DNA of 64,000 nucleotides from Zhouia spongiae (lineage in GTDB: Bacteria > Bacteroidota > Bacteroidia > Flavobacteriales > Flavobacteriaceae), in the NCBI RefSeq assembly GCF_022760175.1, contig NZ_CP094326.1, positions 3,212,804 through 3,276,803 of the forward strand, written 5' to 3'. The notes beneath the pieces are model-generated. The model ran no database searches and was not told the origin of the DNA. It worked only from the letters and a program-made list of their open reading frames with translations. Of the stretch, positions 9,046-17,557 are shown in pieces; within the stretch, counting starts at the first letter, position 1, and every line of letters begins with the position of its first letter. Made by a program: the position numbers and the translations under genes.

Positions 9046-9558
9046 ATGGAAAACTTAATCTTTTATGTAATTGCCTGTACGGTACCGGCTATTGTTACCG
9101 GGGCTATAGCATATTACTTTTTTAAACTGCATACAAAGAACGAAGAAGGCAGGAGAAGGTACCTGATTCAAAAAGAAGCTCAAAAAAATGCCATGCCGAT
9201 CCGCCTGCAGGCGTACGAGCGGATAGCACTGTTTTTAGAAAGGATCAGCCCTGCTAAATTGCTTACCCGTACCGTACCTGATTCTGCAGATAAAAATGAA
9301 TATGAAGGCCTCTTGATAAGATCTATAGAAAGCGAGTTTGACCATAATATCGCACAACAGATCTATATGAGTGATGAATGTTGGAGTATTGTAAAAACTG
9401 CCAAAAATGCAACCATTCAATTAATCAGAAAAGCCGGTATGCAAGCCGAAACAGCCAACAAGCTAAGAGAAGCCGTTCTGAACGAGCTATTGGAAAAACA
9501 GCCTCCTTCCAATGCAGCACTGGCATATATTAAAAAAGAAGTTGAAGAAATGTGGTAA
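9046..9558 (+). CDS. Conserved hypothetical single-pass membrane protein
   Basis: 170 aa. One N-terminal membrane helix (about residues 4-24, IFYVIACTVPAIVTGAIAYYF) is followed by a charged, helical cytoplasmic part with RLQAYERIALFLERISPAKLL and a C-terminal ending KKEVEEMW. The form resembles a small uncharacterised family found widely in Flavobacteriia, but I cannot name a function. It is separated from the OmpA-like gene by about 80 bases, enough for its own promoter (TATTTTCG around 9010, imperfect). The following 400 bases carry repeat debris and no gene. Confidence 0.7.
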   Translation: MENLIFYVIACTVPAIVTGAIAYYFFKLHTKNEEGRRRYLIQKEAQKNAMPIRLQAYERIALFLERISPAKLLTRTVPDSADKNEYEGLLIRSIESEFDHNIAQQIYMSDECWSIVKTAKNATIQLIRKAGMQAETANKLREAVLNELLEKQPPSNAALAYIKKEVEEMW

Positions 9559-9958
9559 TACCATATGACAAAAATGAAGAGGGTGTCTAAAAAGAGGCAA
9601 ACGTTGTCGGTTTGAGCATTACCTGAAATGAAAGTATATAGCGTAGCTGCCCAGAATTATTTCTGCCTGATTATCAACAGGTTTCAACTTTAGTTGATCC
9701 TGAGCGATTGCCGAAAGGCCCAACCTGACATTTAGTAATTATAAGATTTTTCCAGACATCCTCCTTCATAATACAATCCATCGTGACAAGCCCGGGGTAT
9801 ACCCTTCTGAATGATTATGGCCGGACATGTTGTTAAACGATAAAATTAAAACTGTTCAACACAAATCACCTGAAATTACTTTAAGAATATTTCAAAATAC
9901 CAATCACCACAATTTTACACACAGTTCTATAGATTTACGCTCATTTGCTGAGCAATAC
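9559..9958. other. 400-bp gap without a gene
   Basis: No credible ORF on either strand. It contains the MITE-like segment (9576-9768) and, at 9783-9806, GACAAGCCCGGGGTATACCCTTC, which resembles the central hairpins of the 102-bp repeat. The last 150 bases, downstream of the patatin gene, are AT-rich with no clear terminator. Confidence 0.6.
9576..9768. repeat. MITE-like element or remnant with imperfect terminal inverted repeats
   Basis: The left end TGAAGAGGGTGTCTAAAAAG pairs, with small gaps, with the right end TTTTTCCAGACATCCTCCTTCA read on the other strand. The 190-bp interior has no ORF and contains GATCCTGAGCG-type short inverted sequence. GAGGGTGTCT termini are common in Bacteroidota insertion sequences, so this may be a non-autonomous derivative or a decayed IS. 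Confidence 0.4.
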
Positions 9959-10882
9959 TCACCCGGCTAAGTCTATTTTTTTAATTCCCTGCTTTTTCTC
10001 TGCTTCCAATCGTTCTTTAGCATAGCCAAAACCTTGTTTCCACCACTCTTTCATAAGCTCTTTATTAAAATACAGTGAGTTATCTGTAAGTCTTTTAGGC
10101 GTATAAAAGGTCCGCAGCTTTACGTTTTTATTCATTGCTGCCAATTTTCCTTCTACAATATCATGGTATTCGAGCTGGTCCAGGACAAACGTATATAAAT
10201 TGACCATTAGTGAAAATGGATTTTTTCCAAGCACCTTGTTATACTCCATATTTTCAGTTTCGAGAATTACAGCATCCACCTCTGTAGCCCCCCGTTTTAT
10301 GGCTTCCCTGATCGGCACCACACTTCCAAAACCTCCGTCTGCATATTCACAACCATCTTTACTGGCTAAAGACATAAAAGGAATGTAGTTACAGGATATC
10401 CAGATCCAGTCACAAAAATCGTCATATCCAAAATCTTTTATCGACTTATACTCGACCCTGTTCTTAGATAGGTTGCTTACCGTCACAACAACATCTTTAT
10501 CACTGTCCTTTAATTTTTTAAATGCCTCAGGCGATAAATTGCGCTTTATGTTTTTTCTTAGGTTTTTACTTTCTCCAAAAGTTCTTTTTCCCTTTATCAA
10601 CTGCCACAAAACGTTTATATGGTTCATGGCAACATACTCTTTATCCCCTTTCTTTCTTATAACAAATGGGTTGTTACTGAAGATCTTGCGTTGTGTAACC
10701 GTGGTATAAATATCATATAGTTTTTCTATGTCGCGATTTGCCAGATGTGGTATTATAAGACTCCCTGTCGAGGTTCCCACATAAAGGTCGTAATCCTTTT
10801 GCTCCACTTCCATTAAATATTGTGCTACTCCCCCGGCAAAAGCTCCTTTACTTCCTCCTCCGCTTATTACTAGTGCTTTCAT
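9959..10882 (-). CDS. Patatin-like phospholipase, second of a tandem pair
   Basis: Serine lipid acyl hydrolase of 307 aa. The oxyanion loop GGGSKG (8-13), the nucleophile elbow GTSTG with Ser38 and the catalytic Asp182 in DGGFGS are all present, so the Ser-Asp dyad looks intact. ATG 10882 is chosen over the in-frame start at 10945, because it begins exactly at the family N-terminus MKALVISGGG and avoids overlap with the preceding gene; 19 bases separate the two. There is no signal peptide, so it should be cytoplasmic. It closely resembles the adjacent patatin and is a tandem duplicate. The lipid substrate is unknown. Confidence 0.9.
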   Translation of the reverse strand: MKALVISGGGSKGAFAGGVAQYLMEVEQKDYDLYVGTSTGSLIIPHLANRDIEKLYDIYTTVTQRKIFSNNPFVIRKKGDKEYVAMNHINVLWQLIKGKRTFGESKNLRKNIKRNLSPEAFKKLKDSDKDVVVTVSNLSKNRVEYKSIKDFGYDDFCDWIWISCNYIPFMSLASKDGCEYADGGFGSVVPIREAIKRGATEVDAVILETENMEYNKVLGKNPFSLMVNLYTFVLDQLEYHDIVEGKLAAMNKNVKLRTFYTPKRLTDNSLYFNKELMKEWWKQGFGYAKERLEAEKKQGIKKIDLAG

Positions 10883-10901
10883 ATTGGTTTGTTTTTGGTT
10901 T

Positions 10902-11798
10902 TTATATTTCGGATGCGCCCTGATTCTTAATTTTAGCAAAATCAAAACCTCTTTGCCACCATTTGGTCATTTTTTCCTTTTCAAAAATTAATGAATTTGT
11001 AGTTAAGACCACCGGGGTATAGTAAAAATTCAAGATCACATGCTGATTACTTGCAACAAATTTCCCTATTCTTATATTCTGATTCTCAATACGATCCAGC
11101 ATAAAAGCAAACATATTTGTTAATAACGAGAATGCATTTCTCGACGGCATCCTGTTCAGATGTGTCACTTCTGTCTGTAAAACAATGGCATCAACTTCAG
11201 TGGCACCTCGTTTTATAGCCTCCTCAATAGGCACCATACTCCCTATTCCCCCATCAGCATATTCACAACCATTCTTTCTCACCAGGGTCATAAAAGGAGT
11301 GTAATTAGCCGAAATCCATATCCACTCACAGTATTCATCATAATCATAATCCAGTATTGATTTATACTCCACTTCATTCATCGATAAATTACTGACCGTC
11401 ACTACCACTTCTTTCCCCGATTGCTTCAATGCCAGAAACTCCTCTTTTGTCAATGTATCCCTGATAAGTTCCAGCAAATTATAGCTTTCTCCAAATGTTT
11501 TACTCCCTCTCAAAAAATTCCTGAGTACATTTATATGATTGATACCCACATTTTTGGTACCATACTTCTCTTTTATCGTAAATGGGTACTTGTTAAATAT
11601 ATCGTCGTTGGTAACCGAGGTATATACTTCTTTTATTTTTTCAACCCTGTTTAAAGCCAGATGATTAGCCAGTAAACTTCCTGTCGAGGTTCCGATGATG
11701 AGCTGATAATCTTTTCCCAGTTCTTCAATAAGATATTGAGCTACTCCGCCGGCGAATGCACCCTTGCTGCCGCCACCCGAAATTACCAAAGCTCTCAT
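10902..11798 (-). CDS. Patatin-like phospholipase, first of a tandem pair
   Basis: 298-aa paralogue of the following gene with the same motifs at the same places: GGGSKG (8-13), GTSTG (Ser38) and a DGGIGS catalytic Asp. The first 23 residues and the NLSxNxVEYKSIxDYxYDxxxxWIW region are nearly the same in both copies, whereas the C-terminal thirds differ more. Its start codon overlaps the stop of the upstream aminopeptidase by one base (TAATG), so translation is probably coupled. No signal peptide. Patatins also act in some anti-phage systems, but no cyclase or other defence gene is nearby. Confidence 0.9.
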   Translation of the reverse strand: MRALVISGGGSKGAFAGGVAQYLIEELGKDYQLIIGTSTGSLLANHLALNRVEKIKEVYTSVTNDDIFNKYPFTIKEKYGTKNVGINHINVLRNFLRGSKTFGESYNLLELIRDTLTKEEFLALKQSGKEVVVTVSNLSMNEVEYKSILDYDYDEYCEWIWISANYTPFMTLVRKNGCEYADGGIGSMVPIEEAIKRGATEVDAIVLQTEVTHLNRMPSRNAFSLLTNMFAFMLDRIENQNIRIGKFVASNQHVILNFYYTPVVLTTNSLIFEKEKMTKWWQRGFDFAKIKNQGASEI

Positions 11799-14041
11799 TA
11801 CAATTTGCTTTTTAAAAAGGTTTGTTCTTTACTGTCAAGTTCCGAAATAATTGTATTAAATCTAATTTTATATGTTAAATCATTTAATAAATCGGTTAAA
11901 AGTTGTCTGGAAAATTTAGCAAATTGCCATGAATGGTGAAGGCTTGCATTTACCAGATCCTTTAAGTTGTCATCGGTAAATGCCTGTAATTCATTAAGCA
12001 TGATAAATGCATTTTGCCGTACCTCATAGGTATAACCAGGCGAAGTATAACCCGACAATTCCTCATAAAAGGTTGTTTTCATTTTAGGATTATAATCTTC
12101 GGTAATGATTGCCAGTGTTAACCACAACATCCGTATATTTTTATTATTAAAGCCGTTAAGGTCCTCTGTTTTGTCCAGGTATTTCGAAACTTCGTCCGGA
12201 AAACTCCTCCACAAATTAAAAAGAGCATTTTCAACAGTCGTATAACTTTTATCAGACAACAAACCCTCGTAAAAAGATTTTAGTTCAAGTGGAATGCTAT
12301 CCAAGGCTATTGATATCGTTTGCCTCACCTTAATATCTTCTGTGGCAAAAGCTTTTTTATATAAAGGAATTGCTTCCGACAAAGGTATTTTACTCAATTG
12401 CAATACAGCTTCCTGCTTTATCGTATAATAACTATCGGTATCAAGTATAGCATCTATAGTTGAAAACCTGTCAAAATCATTATTGCTAAGTTTCCTTTTT
12501 GATTTTAGTCCGATCAGATTGTTAAGCGTATTATTTTGTTTTAAATTTTCAAATGCGCTTTTTACCGGAAACACCGTATCCTCTAACCATACTTTCCTGA
12601 ACTCTGTCAGATCCATTCCGCTTGACTGCTCTATTTCCGATAAGAAGTCTTCTACCATAACGTTTTTAAACGCATGCCTGTTCAGATAGTTTTTCACTCC
12701 TGTCCGAAAGTTTTCATCTCCGGTCAATCCCCTCAATATATGAAGTGCCCACGCTCCCTTCTGATAAAAGGTTAAACTCCCCGCTTTAGGATCCAGTAAA
12801 CTCTCTCCTTTGCCACTATCGCTCAAGCCTTTCAATTGTTTTGCAGATTCGTATAACGCATTATAAAAATAATCATCCCCGAAAATTTCTTTTTCGGCCA
12901 ATAATGCATAATACGTTGCAAAACCCTCATGCAGCCAATGATGTTCACCACTTACTTCAGTAACCATATTCCCAAACCATTGGTGAGCGAGTTCATGAGC
13001 ATTCACATTTACATAATTTTTATCCACAAAAGTTGTCGAATCTATAACATAACTATCTGAAAAAATAGTGACCGAGGTATTTTCCATCCCGGCATATAAA
13101 AAGTCCTTTACAGGCACTTGCTTATAGACATCCCACGGATACCGAACTCCGATCTCACGCTCCAGGAAATCAAAAATCTCTTTAGAATACCGATACGTAG
13201 GTTCAAACTTTCTTTCGTCATCTGCTTTGTAAAACAACGCTATCGGCACCCCGCTATCAGCCGTAACAACCTTCTTTTTATAAGCTCCGATCGCCATTGC
13301 CAGCAAATAACTACTCATAGGCTTATCCATCTGAAAGCTCCAGACTTTCTTATCTCCGAGCTCTTTAACAGCTGCCAGGCTTCCATTTGCAATAACATCA
13401 TATTTTTTATCAAATGTTACTGTCAGATCAAACGCTACCTTCTCAGTCATATCATCAAAACTCGGCAGCCAGTGACTCGTATATTTCCCCTGTCCTTGGG
13501 TCCATAGTTCCTTTTCCCCACTCCGGGTATTCCACCCTGCGAAGTACATGGCCCTGGCAGGCTGTGCCCGGTAAACCACAGTTAATTCATATTTTTTATG
13601 CTGATGCAGCTTTTTACGTAAAATGAGTTTATTACCATCGTAATCATACTTCGCTCGTTTACCATTCATCATCACCTCCGAAAAATTCATGTCACGTGCA
13701 TCAACTGCTATCAAATCGGTATCCCTTAACACTTTCAGGGTATAGCTTACCGTACCGTCAACTATTGCCTGATAAGGATTTATAACCACTGAAACCTTGC
13801 CGGATAATACATCTGTATCTCGACCTTTTGGCGATTGAGACAAAGCAGAATACGTTCCTGTTAAACAAAAAAGAAGCAAGCTACCCAGGGACAATCCCGG
13901 AAGGTACGAACCGAAAAGACTCCTAAAATATTTCGACGTAAGTCCCGTGAAATTCCTGGGGAACATTTCACAGGGACTTGTGTCGGAGCTTCCGATAGCT
14001 ATACGGGATAAATCTCGATTATCGGGTAAAAGTCTGCGCAT
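11798..14041 (-). CDS. Secreted M1 family aminopeptidase
   Basis: Zinc aminopeptidase, up to 747 aa. The exopeptidase motif is AGMEN (317-321); zinc ligands are H349 and H353 in HELAH plus E372 in the downstream HEGFATYY. A HEAT-like helical C-terminal domain follows. The N-terminus is odd: codons 5-39 (13925-14030) are translated from a palindromic dispersed repeat, and the hydrophobic signal core comes only at about residues 46-68, ending SALSQ. The real start is therefore uncertain: ATG 14041, ATG 13966 (inside the repeat), or a non-ATG codon near the signal core. It heads a unit with the two patatin genes. Confidence 0.85.
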   Translation of the reverse strand: MRRLLPDNRDLSRIAIGSSDTSPCEMFPRNFTGLTSKYFRSLFGSYLPGLSLGSLLLFCLTGTYSALSQSPKGRDTDVLSGKVSVVINPYQAIVDGTVSYTLKVLRDTDLIAVDARDMNFSEVMMNGKRAKYDYDGNKLILRKKLHQHKKYELTVVYRAQPARAMYFAGWNTRSGEKELWTQGQGKYTSHWLPSFDDMTEKVAFDLTVTFDKKYDVIANGSLAAVKELGDKKVWSFQMDKPMSSYLLAMAIGAYKKKVVTADSGVPIALFYKADDERKFEPTYRYSKEIFDFLEREIGVRYPWDVYKQVPVKDFLYAGMENTSVTIFSDSYVIDSTTFVDKNYVNVNAHELAHQWFGNMVTEVSGEHHWLHEGFATYYALLAEKEIFGDDYFYNALYESAKQLKGLSDSGKGESLLDPKAGSLTFYQKGAWALHILRGLTGDENFRTGVKNYLNRHAFKNVMVEDFLSEIEQSSGMDLTEFRKVWLEDTVFPVKSAFENLKQNNTLNNLIGLKSKRKLSNNDFDRFSTIDAILDTDSYYTIKQEAVLQLSKIPLSEAIPLYKKAFATEDIKVRQTISIALDSIPLELKSFYEGLLSDKSYTTVENALFNLWRSFPDEVSKYLDKTEDLNGFNNKNIRMLWLTLAIITEDYNPKMKTTFYEELSGYTSPGYTYEVRQNAFIMLNELQAFTDDNLKDLVNASLHHSWQFAKFSRQLLTDLLNDLTYKIRFNTIISELDSKEQTFLKSKL
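13925..14030. repeat. Palindromic dispersed repeat, copy 1 (inside the aminopeptidase 5' end)
   Basis: The reverse complement aligns with 51500-51590 from TTTACnCGATnATCGnGATTTA to CGTCGAAATATTTT. The core (13934-13985) can fold into a long hairpin: CGAC, AAGTCCC and GTGAAAT on one arm against ATTTCACGGGACTT and GTCG on the other. This copy is 15 bases longer than copy 2 owing to an insertion near its outer end. It is translated in frame in the aminopeptidase. Confidence 0.8.
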
Positions 14042-14169
14042 ATTATATTTTTGTATTTAACACCAAAATATATAAAAGATATTGAAATATCGAATACAAC
14101 CGGAAAAGTAATCATCAGAAAACATCATTTTAAACGATTTTGACTATTACAAACCTTATAATTTATTCA

Positions 14170-14177
14170 TATTTTCG
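14170..14177 (+). promoter_or_regulatory. Possible -7 box abutting recG
   Basis: TATTTTCG differs from TAnnTTTG at one base and lies 5 bases before the GTG start. No -33 element at the right spacing was seen, so support is weak. Confidence 0.25.
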
Positions 14178-14182
14178 TAATC

Positions 14183-16294
14183 GTGAACAAAAGCCTCAAC
14201 ATACTACAAACCCCGATAGACTATTTAAAAGGAGTTGGTCCGAACAGGGCCGGTCTTTTACGCAAAGAGTTAGACATTCATACCTATCAGGATCTGATCA
14301 ATCTTTTCCCGAACCGTTATATCGACAAAACCAGATACTATAAAATAAAGGAATTACAACGCAATGGTGCCGATGTTCAGATTATAGGCAAAATCATTCA
14401 TTTAAAAACGGTAGAACAAAAAAGAGGAAAAAGGTTGGTTGCCACCTTTGCCGATGATACCGGTACTATGGAACTTGTATGGTTCAGAGGTCATAAATGG
14501 ATTAAGGAGAGTATTAAAATCAACCAGCCTTATGTGGTTTTCGGCAAAACTAATTGGTATAACGGAGTTTACAATATGCCCCATCCGGAAATGGAATTAC
14601 TGGAAGCACACAAACAAAGTATTCGTACCGCCATGCAGCCTGTATATCCCTCTACTGAAAAACTTAATAATAAAGGAATTACCAACCGGGTGGTAAACAA
14701 GGTAATGCAGCAGCTTTTTATTGAAACCCGGGGCAAATTTCAGGAAACACTCTCCAATCCGCTGCTCACCGAATTGAATCTGATTTCCAAAAGTGAAGCT
14801 TTATTTAACATTCATTTCCCTAAAAGTCAGGAGCTACTGACCAAAGCTCAGTTTCGCTTAAAATTTGAAGAGCTGTTTTATATTCAACTACAACTGATTT
14901 CGAAGAACCTGGTCCGCAAGCAAAAAATAAAAGGATTGGTATTTGATAAAGTTGGTGAACACTTTTCAGAATTCTTTAATCACCATTTGCCATTCGAGCT
15001 GACAAATGCACAAAAAAGAGTTATAAAAGAAATAAGAAACGATTTAGGCAGCGGTGCCCAGATGAACCGTTTGCTCCAGGGAGACGTAGGATCGGGCAAA
15101 ACAATGGTTGCGCTCATGTCTATGTTGCTGGCCTTAGACAATGGGTGCCAGACCTGTTTAATAGCCCCTACCGAAATTCTTGCACAGCAACATTACAATG
15201 GTCTTTTAGAACTTATTAAAGGGCTCGGTATCAACATAAACTTACTCACCGGATCAAGTAAAGCTTCTGAACGGAAGACAATCCATGAAACCCTCGAAAG
15301 TGGCGAGCTGGACATCCTTATCGGTACCCATGCTGTTCTGGAAGACAAAGTAAAATTTAAAAATTTAGGATTGGCCATTATCGATGAACAACACCGGTTT
15401 GGAGTGGCTCAAAGAGCAAAAATGTGGCATAAAAACAATACCCCTCCTCATGTTCTCGTTATGACTGCAACCCCTATTCCGAGAACTTTGGCTATGAGCT
15501 TATACGGCGATCTGGATGTTTCTGTAATCGACGAATTGCCTCCTGGCAGAAAGCCGGTTAAAACTGTTCATCGGTATGACAGCAATCGCTTAAAGGTCTT
15601 CAGGTTCTTAAAGGATGAAATCGAAAAAGGAAGACAGGTCTATATTGTCTACCCTCTAATCCAGGAATCTGAAAAACTCGACTATAAAGATCTGATGGAC
15701 GGTTATGAAAGCATCGCCCGAGAGTTTCCTCAACCTGAATATCAAATCTCCATAGTACACGGGCAAATGAAAGCCGCAGACAAAGATCATGAAATGGAGA
15801 GGTTTGTCAGCGGAGAAACCCAGATCATGGTAGCGACAACAGTAATTGAAGTAGGTGTAAATGTTCCGAATGCTTCTGTTATGATCATCGAAAGTGCAGA
15901 ACGCTTCGGATTATCCCAATTACACCAGCTAAGGGGAAGGGTCGGACGTGGCGCTGAACAAAGTTTTTGTATCCTGATGACCGGCCATAAGCTCAGTAAC
16001 GATTCAAAAACACGCCTTGAAACAATGGTCAGCTCAAACGACGGATTCGAGATCGCAGAAGTAGATCTTAAGCTCAGGGGCCCCGGAGATATCATGGGCA
16101 CCCAGCAAAGCGGAGTACTAAATTTAAAAATCGCTGATATCGTAAAAGATAATGACATTCTTAAAACAGCCAGGTACTATGCTATGAGAATATTAAAAAA
16201 TGACCCGAATCTTACTCAAGAAGAAAATGCTATCCTCCGCTACACTTATACCCAACTGGCCAAGCATAAAAATATCTGGAACTATATCAGTTAA
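14183..16294 (+). CDS. recG: ATP-dependent DNA helicase RecG
   Basis: Superfamily 2 helicase of 703 aa that remodels stalled forks and branched recombination intermediates. In order: an N-terminal wedge with OB fold (KGVGPNRAGLLRKEL, then DDTGTMELVWF), Walker A GDVGSGKT, DEQH box with IDEQHRFGV, MTATPIPRT, and the C-terminal motifs VIEVGVNVPNA and QLRGRVGRG, followed by the RecG-specific DGFEIAEVDLKLRGPGDIMGTQQSG. It starts at GTG 14183, with no ATG before the conserved wedge. It is divergent from the aminopeptidase gene and followed by a bidirectional terminator. Confidence 0.96.
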   Translation: MNKSLNILQTPIDYLKGVGPNRAGLLRKELDIHTYQDLINLFPNRYIDKTRYYKIKELQRNGADVQIIGKIIHLKTVEQKRGKRLVATFADDTGTMELVWFRGHKWIKESIKINQPYVVFGKTNWYNGVYNMPHPEMELLEAHKQSIRTAMQPVYPSTEKLNNKGITNRVVNKVMQQLFIETRGKFQETLSNPLLTELNLISKSEALFNIHFPKSQELLTKAQFRLKFEELFYIQLQLISKNLVRKQKIKGLVFDKVGEHFSEFFNHHLPFELTNAQKRVIKEIRNDLGSGAQMNRLLQGDVGSGKTMVALMSMLLALDNGCQTCLIAPTEILAQQHYNGLLELIKGLGININLLTGSSKASERKTIHETLESGELDILIGTHAVLEDKVKFKNLGLAIIDEQHRFGVAQRAKMWHKNNTPPHVLVMTATPIPRTLAMSLYGDLDVSVIDELPPGRKPVKTVHRYDSNRLKVFRFLKDEIEKGRQVYIVYPLIQESEKLDYKDLMDGYESIAREFPQPEYQISIVHGQMKAADKDHEMERFVSGETQIMVATTVIEVGVNVPNASVMIIESAERFGLSQLHQLRGRVGRGAEQSFCILMTGHKLSNDSKTRLETMVSSNDGFEIAEVDLKLRGPGDIMGTQQSGVLNLKIADIVKDNDILKTARYYAMRILKNDPNLTQEENAILRYTYTQLAKHKNIWNYIS

Positions 16295-16384
16295 AATAAA
16301 CGATCTCAAAGCTCCTGATATGTTGTCGGGAAATCTCACCTATCAAGGAAACTACCTCAGGGTATTAAATCCTCTGTATGGAAT

Positions 16385-16412
16385 AAAAAAAGCGGACATA
16401 GGGTCCGCTTTT
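16385..16412. terminator. Bidirectional intrinsic terminator
   Basis: AAAAGCGGAC - ATAGG - GTCCGCTTTT is a perfect 10-bp stem, between recG and the converging gene for the charged secreted protein. Confidence 0.9.
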
Positions 16413-16434
16413 AAACTACTTCAATAAAAACTAT

Positions 16435-17100
16435 TTAATTGTTATCGCCCTGTGGCAACACGATCTTCTTCAAACGCTCCTTTTCTTTTTCAATAGATTC
16501 TCTGCTGTTTCTGATAGTTTCATCAAGCTCGTTAAGCTTTTCTTCCACCTTAGTGATCTTCTCCTCTTTCGCTTTAATCACTTCGTCTTCCAAACTACCT
16601 TCTTCCTTAGCCTTGTTTAATCTTTCTCTGGCTTCGGCTACCTTCTGGCGGCCGTTCTTCAACGCTGCCTCTTTATCAGAAAGGAGTCTCTCATGAGAAG
16701 AGACCATCTCTTTAGCTTCAGCAGCACGGGCTTGCCCAAACGCTTTACCTGATAATTCATCCTTGTTATTGCCATATGAATTTCCTTTAGATTCCGCCTT
16801 GGCAACTTCCTTAACAGCCTTTTCCTTCGCTTTTTCTGCTTTTTTATCCGTTACTTCTTCCGCCTGAACCTTCGTTTCTTCAGCTTTCTCTTTAACATCT
16901 TTATGAACCTGATCAGCTTTATCCTTTGCCTGGTCTTTAGCTTTCTCAGCCTGTTCGTTAATATCCTTCGCCTGCTTATCTACCTTTTCGGCGGCTTCTT
17001 TAGCCTTTTTTTCTATCGACTTCCCCTGAGCATTTACAATAGGCCCACAAAGTAAAAATCCAAGTACAAATGTCGATACTATCAATTTATACATTTTCAT
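16435..17100 (-). CDS. Exported, highly charged LEA-like helical protein
   Basis: 221 aa with a signal peptide (MKMYKLIVSTFVLGFLLCGP, cleavage near VNAQ). The mature part is rich in Lys, Glu and Ala in irregular 11-residue-like patterns (KAKEAAEKVDKQAKD, EKAKDQAKDKADQ), resembling late-embryogenesis-abundant and apolipoprotein-type amphipathic helices. A Gly/Asn/Ser break (GNSYGNNKDELSGK) at about residue 107 separates it from a second coiled coil. Likely a periplasmic stress or envelope protein; no catalytic motif. It lies 32 bases after a small lipoprotein gene on the same strand, so an operon is likely. Confidence 0.7.
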   Translation of the reverse strand: MKMYKLIVSTFVLGFLLCGPIVNAQGKSIEKKAKEAAEKVDKQAKDINEQAEKAKDQAKDKADQVHKDVKEKAEETKVQAEEVTDKKAEKAKEKAVKEVAKAESKGNSYGNNKDELSGKAFGQARAAEAKEMVSSHERLLSDKEAALKNGRQKVAEARERLNKAKEEGSLEDEVIKAKEEKITKVEEKLNELDETIRNSRESIEKEKERLKKIVLPQGDNN

Positions 17101-17132
17101 ATATGTGATTTTTGAGTTAATTAGAATAGATT

Positions 17133-17339
17133 TTAAATACTATCCAGTTCTTTTACAGCATCGTGAACGTCATCTGCCACATTCTTTAAAGTTTCAGCAG
17201 ATTCCTCAATGGCTGTTTCTACAGAATCAATGGTTTTTACAGCTTTATCAACTTGTTCCTGTTCTTTCTTTTTTGTGTCTTCACAACTAACAGCAAAAGC
17301 CATAAGACCGGCCAATGCCAAAAATTTTAATGATTTCAT
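17133..17339 (-). CDS. Small helical lipoprotein
   Basis: 68 aa. Lipoprotein signal MKSLKFLALAGLMAFAVSCED with Cys19 as the lipidated residue. The 49-residue mature part is an acidic amphipathic helix (VDKAVKTIDSVETAIEESAETL). Too short for a catalytic role; reminiscent in form, not in sequence, of small envelope lipoproteins. Probably co-transcribed with the following charged secreted protein. Confidence 0.7.
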   Translation of the reverse strand: MKSLKFLALAGLMAFAVSCEDTKKKEQEQVDKAVKTIDSVETAIEESAETLKNVADDVHDAVKELDSI

Positions 17340-17435
17340 ACTTAATACGGTTCGTAATTAAACTATTGTTACATAAAAATATACGGTAACAGTAAAGAAT
17401 TAGATGTTTTAAGGGGATAAAAATATTTTTATCAG

Positions 17436-17466
17436 TTTGAGAACTACCTGCATTACTATATCTTTG
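17436..17466 (+). promoter_or_regulatory. Promoter of pheT
   Basis: TTTG at 17436-17439 and TATCTTTG at 17459-17466 with a 19-base spacer match the Bacteroidota -33/-7 consensus. This leaves a leader of about 85 bases before pheT. I saw no obvious T-box or attenuator hairpin in it. Confidence 0.75.
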
Positions 17467-17557
17467 CCCTCCGTTGGATCGTTTTTTGTCAGTATGTTTC
17501 TGATATTCATTAACCCGTCCGGCAATCATATAAAATTGTTATAATAAAAGCATACAA

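Noticed and set aside
10883-10945. In-frame start at 10945 for the second patatin
   Set aside because: It would overlap the preceding gene by 44 bases and add 21 residues before the invariant MKALVISGGG start.
9959-11798. CapV-like anti-phage patatin effector system
   Set aside because: No CD-NTase, HORMA, TRIP13 or other defence gene is adjacent; the upstream partner is a secreted aminopeptidase.
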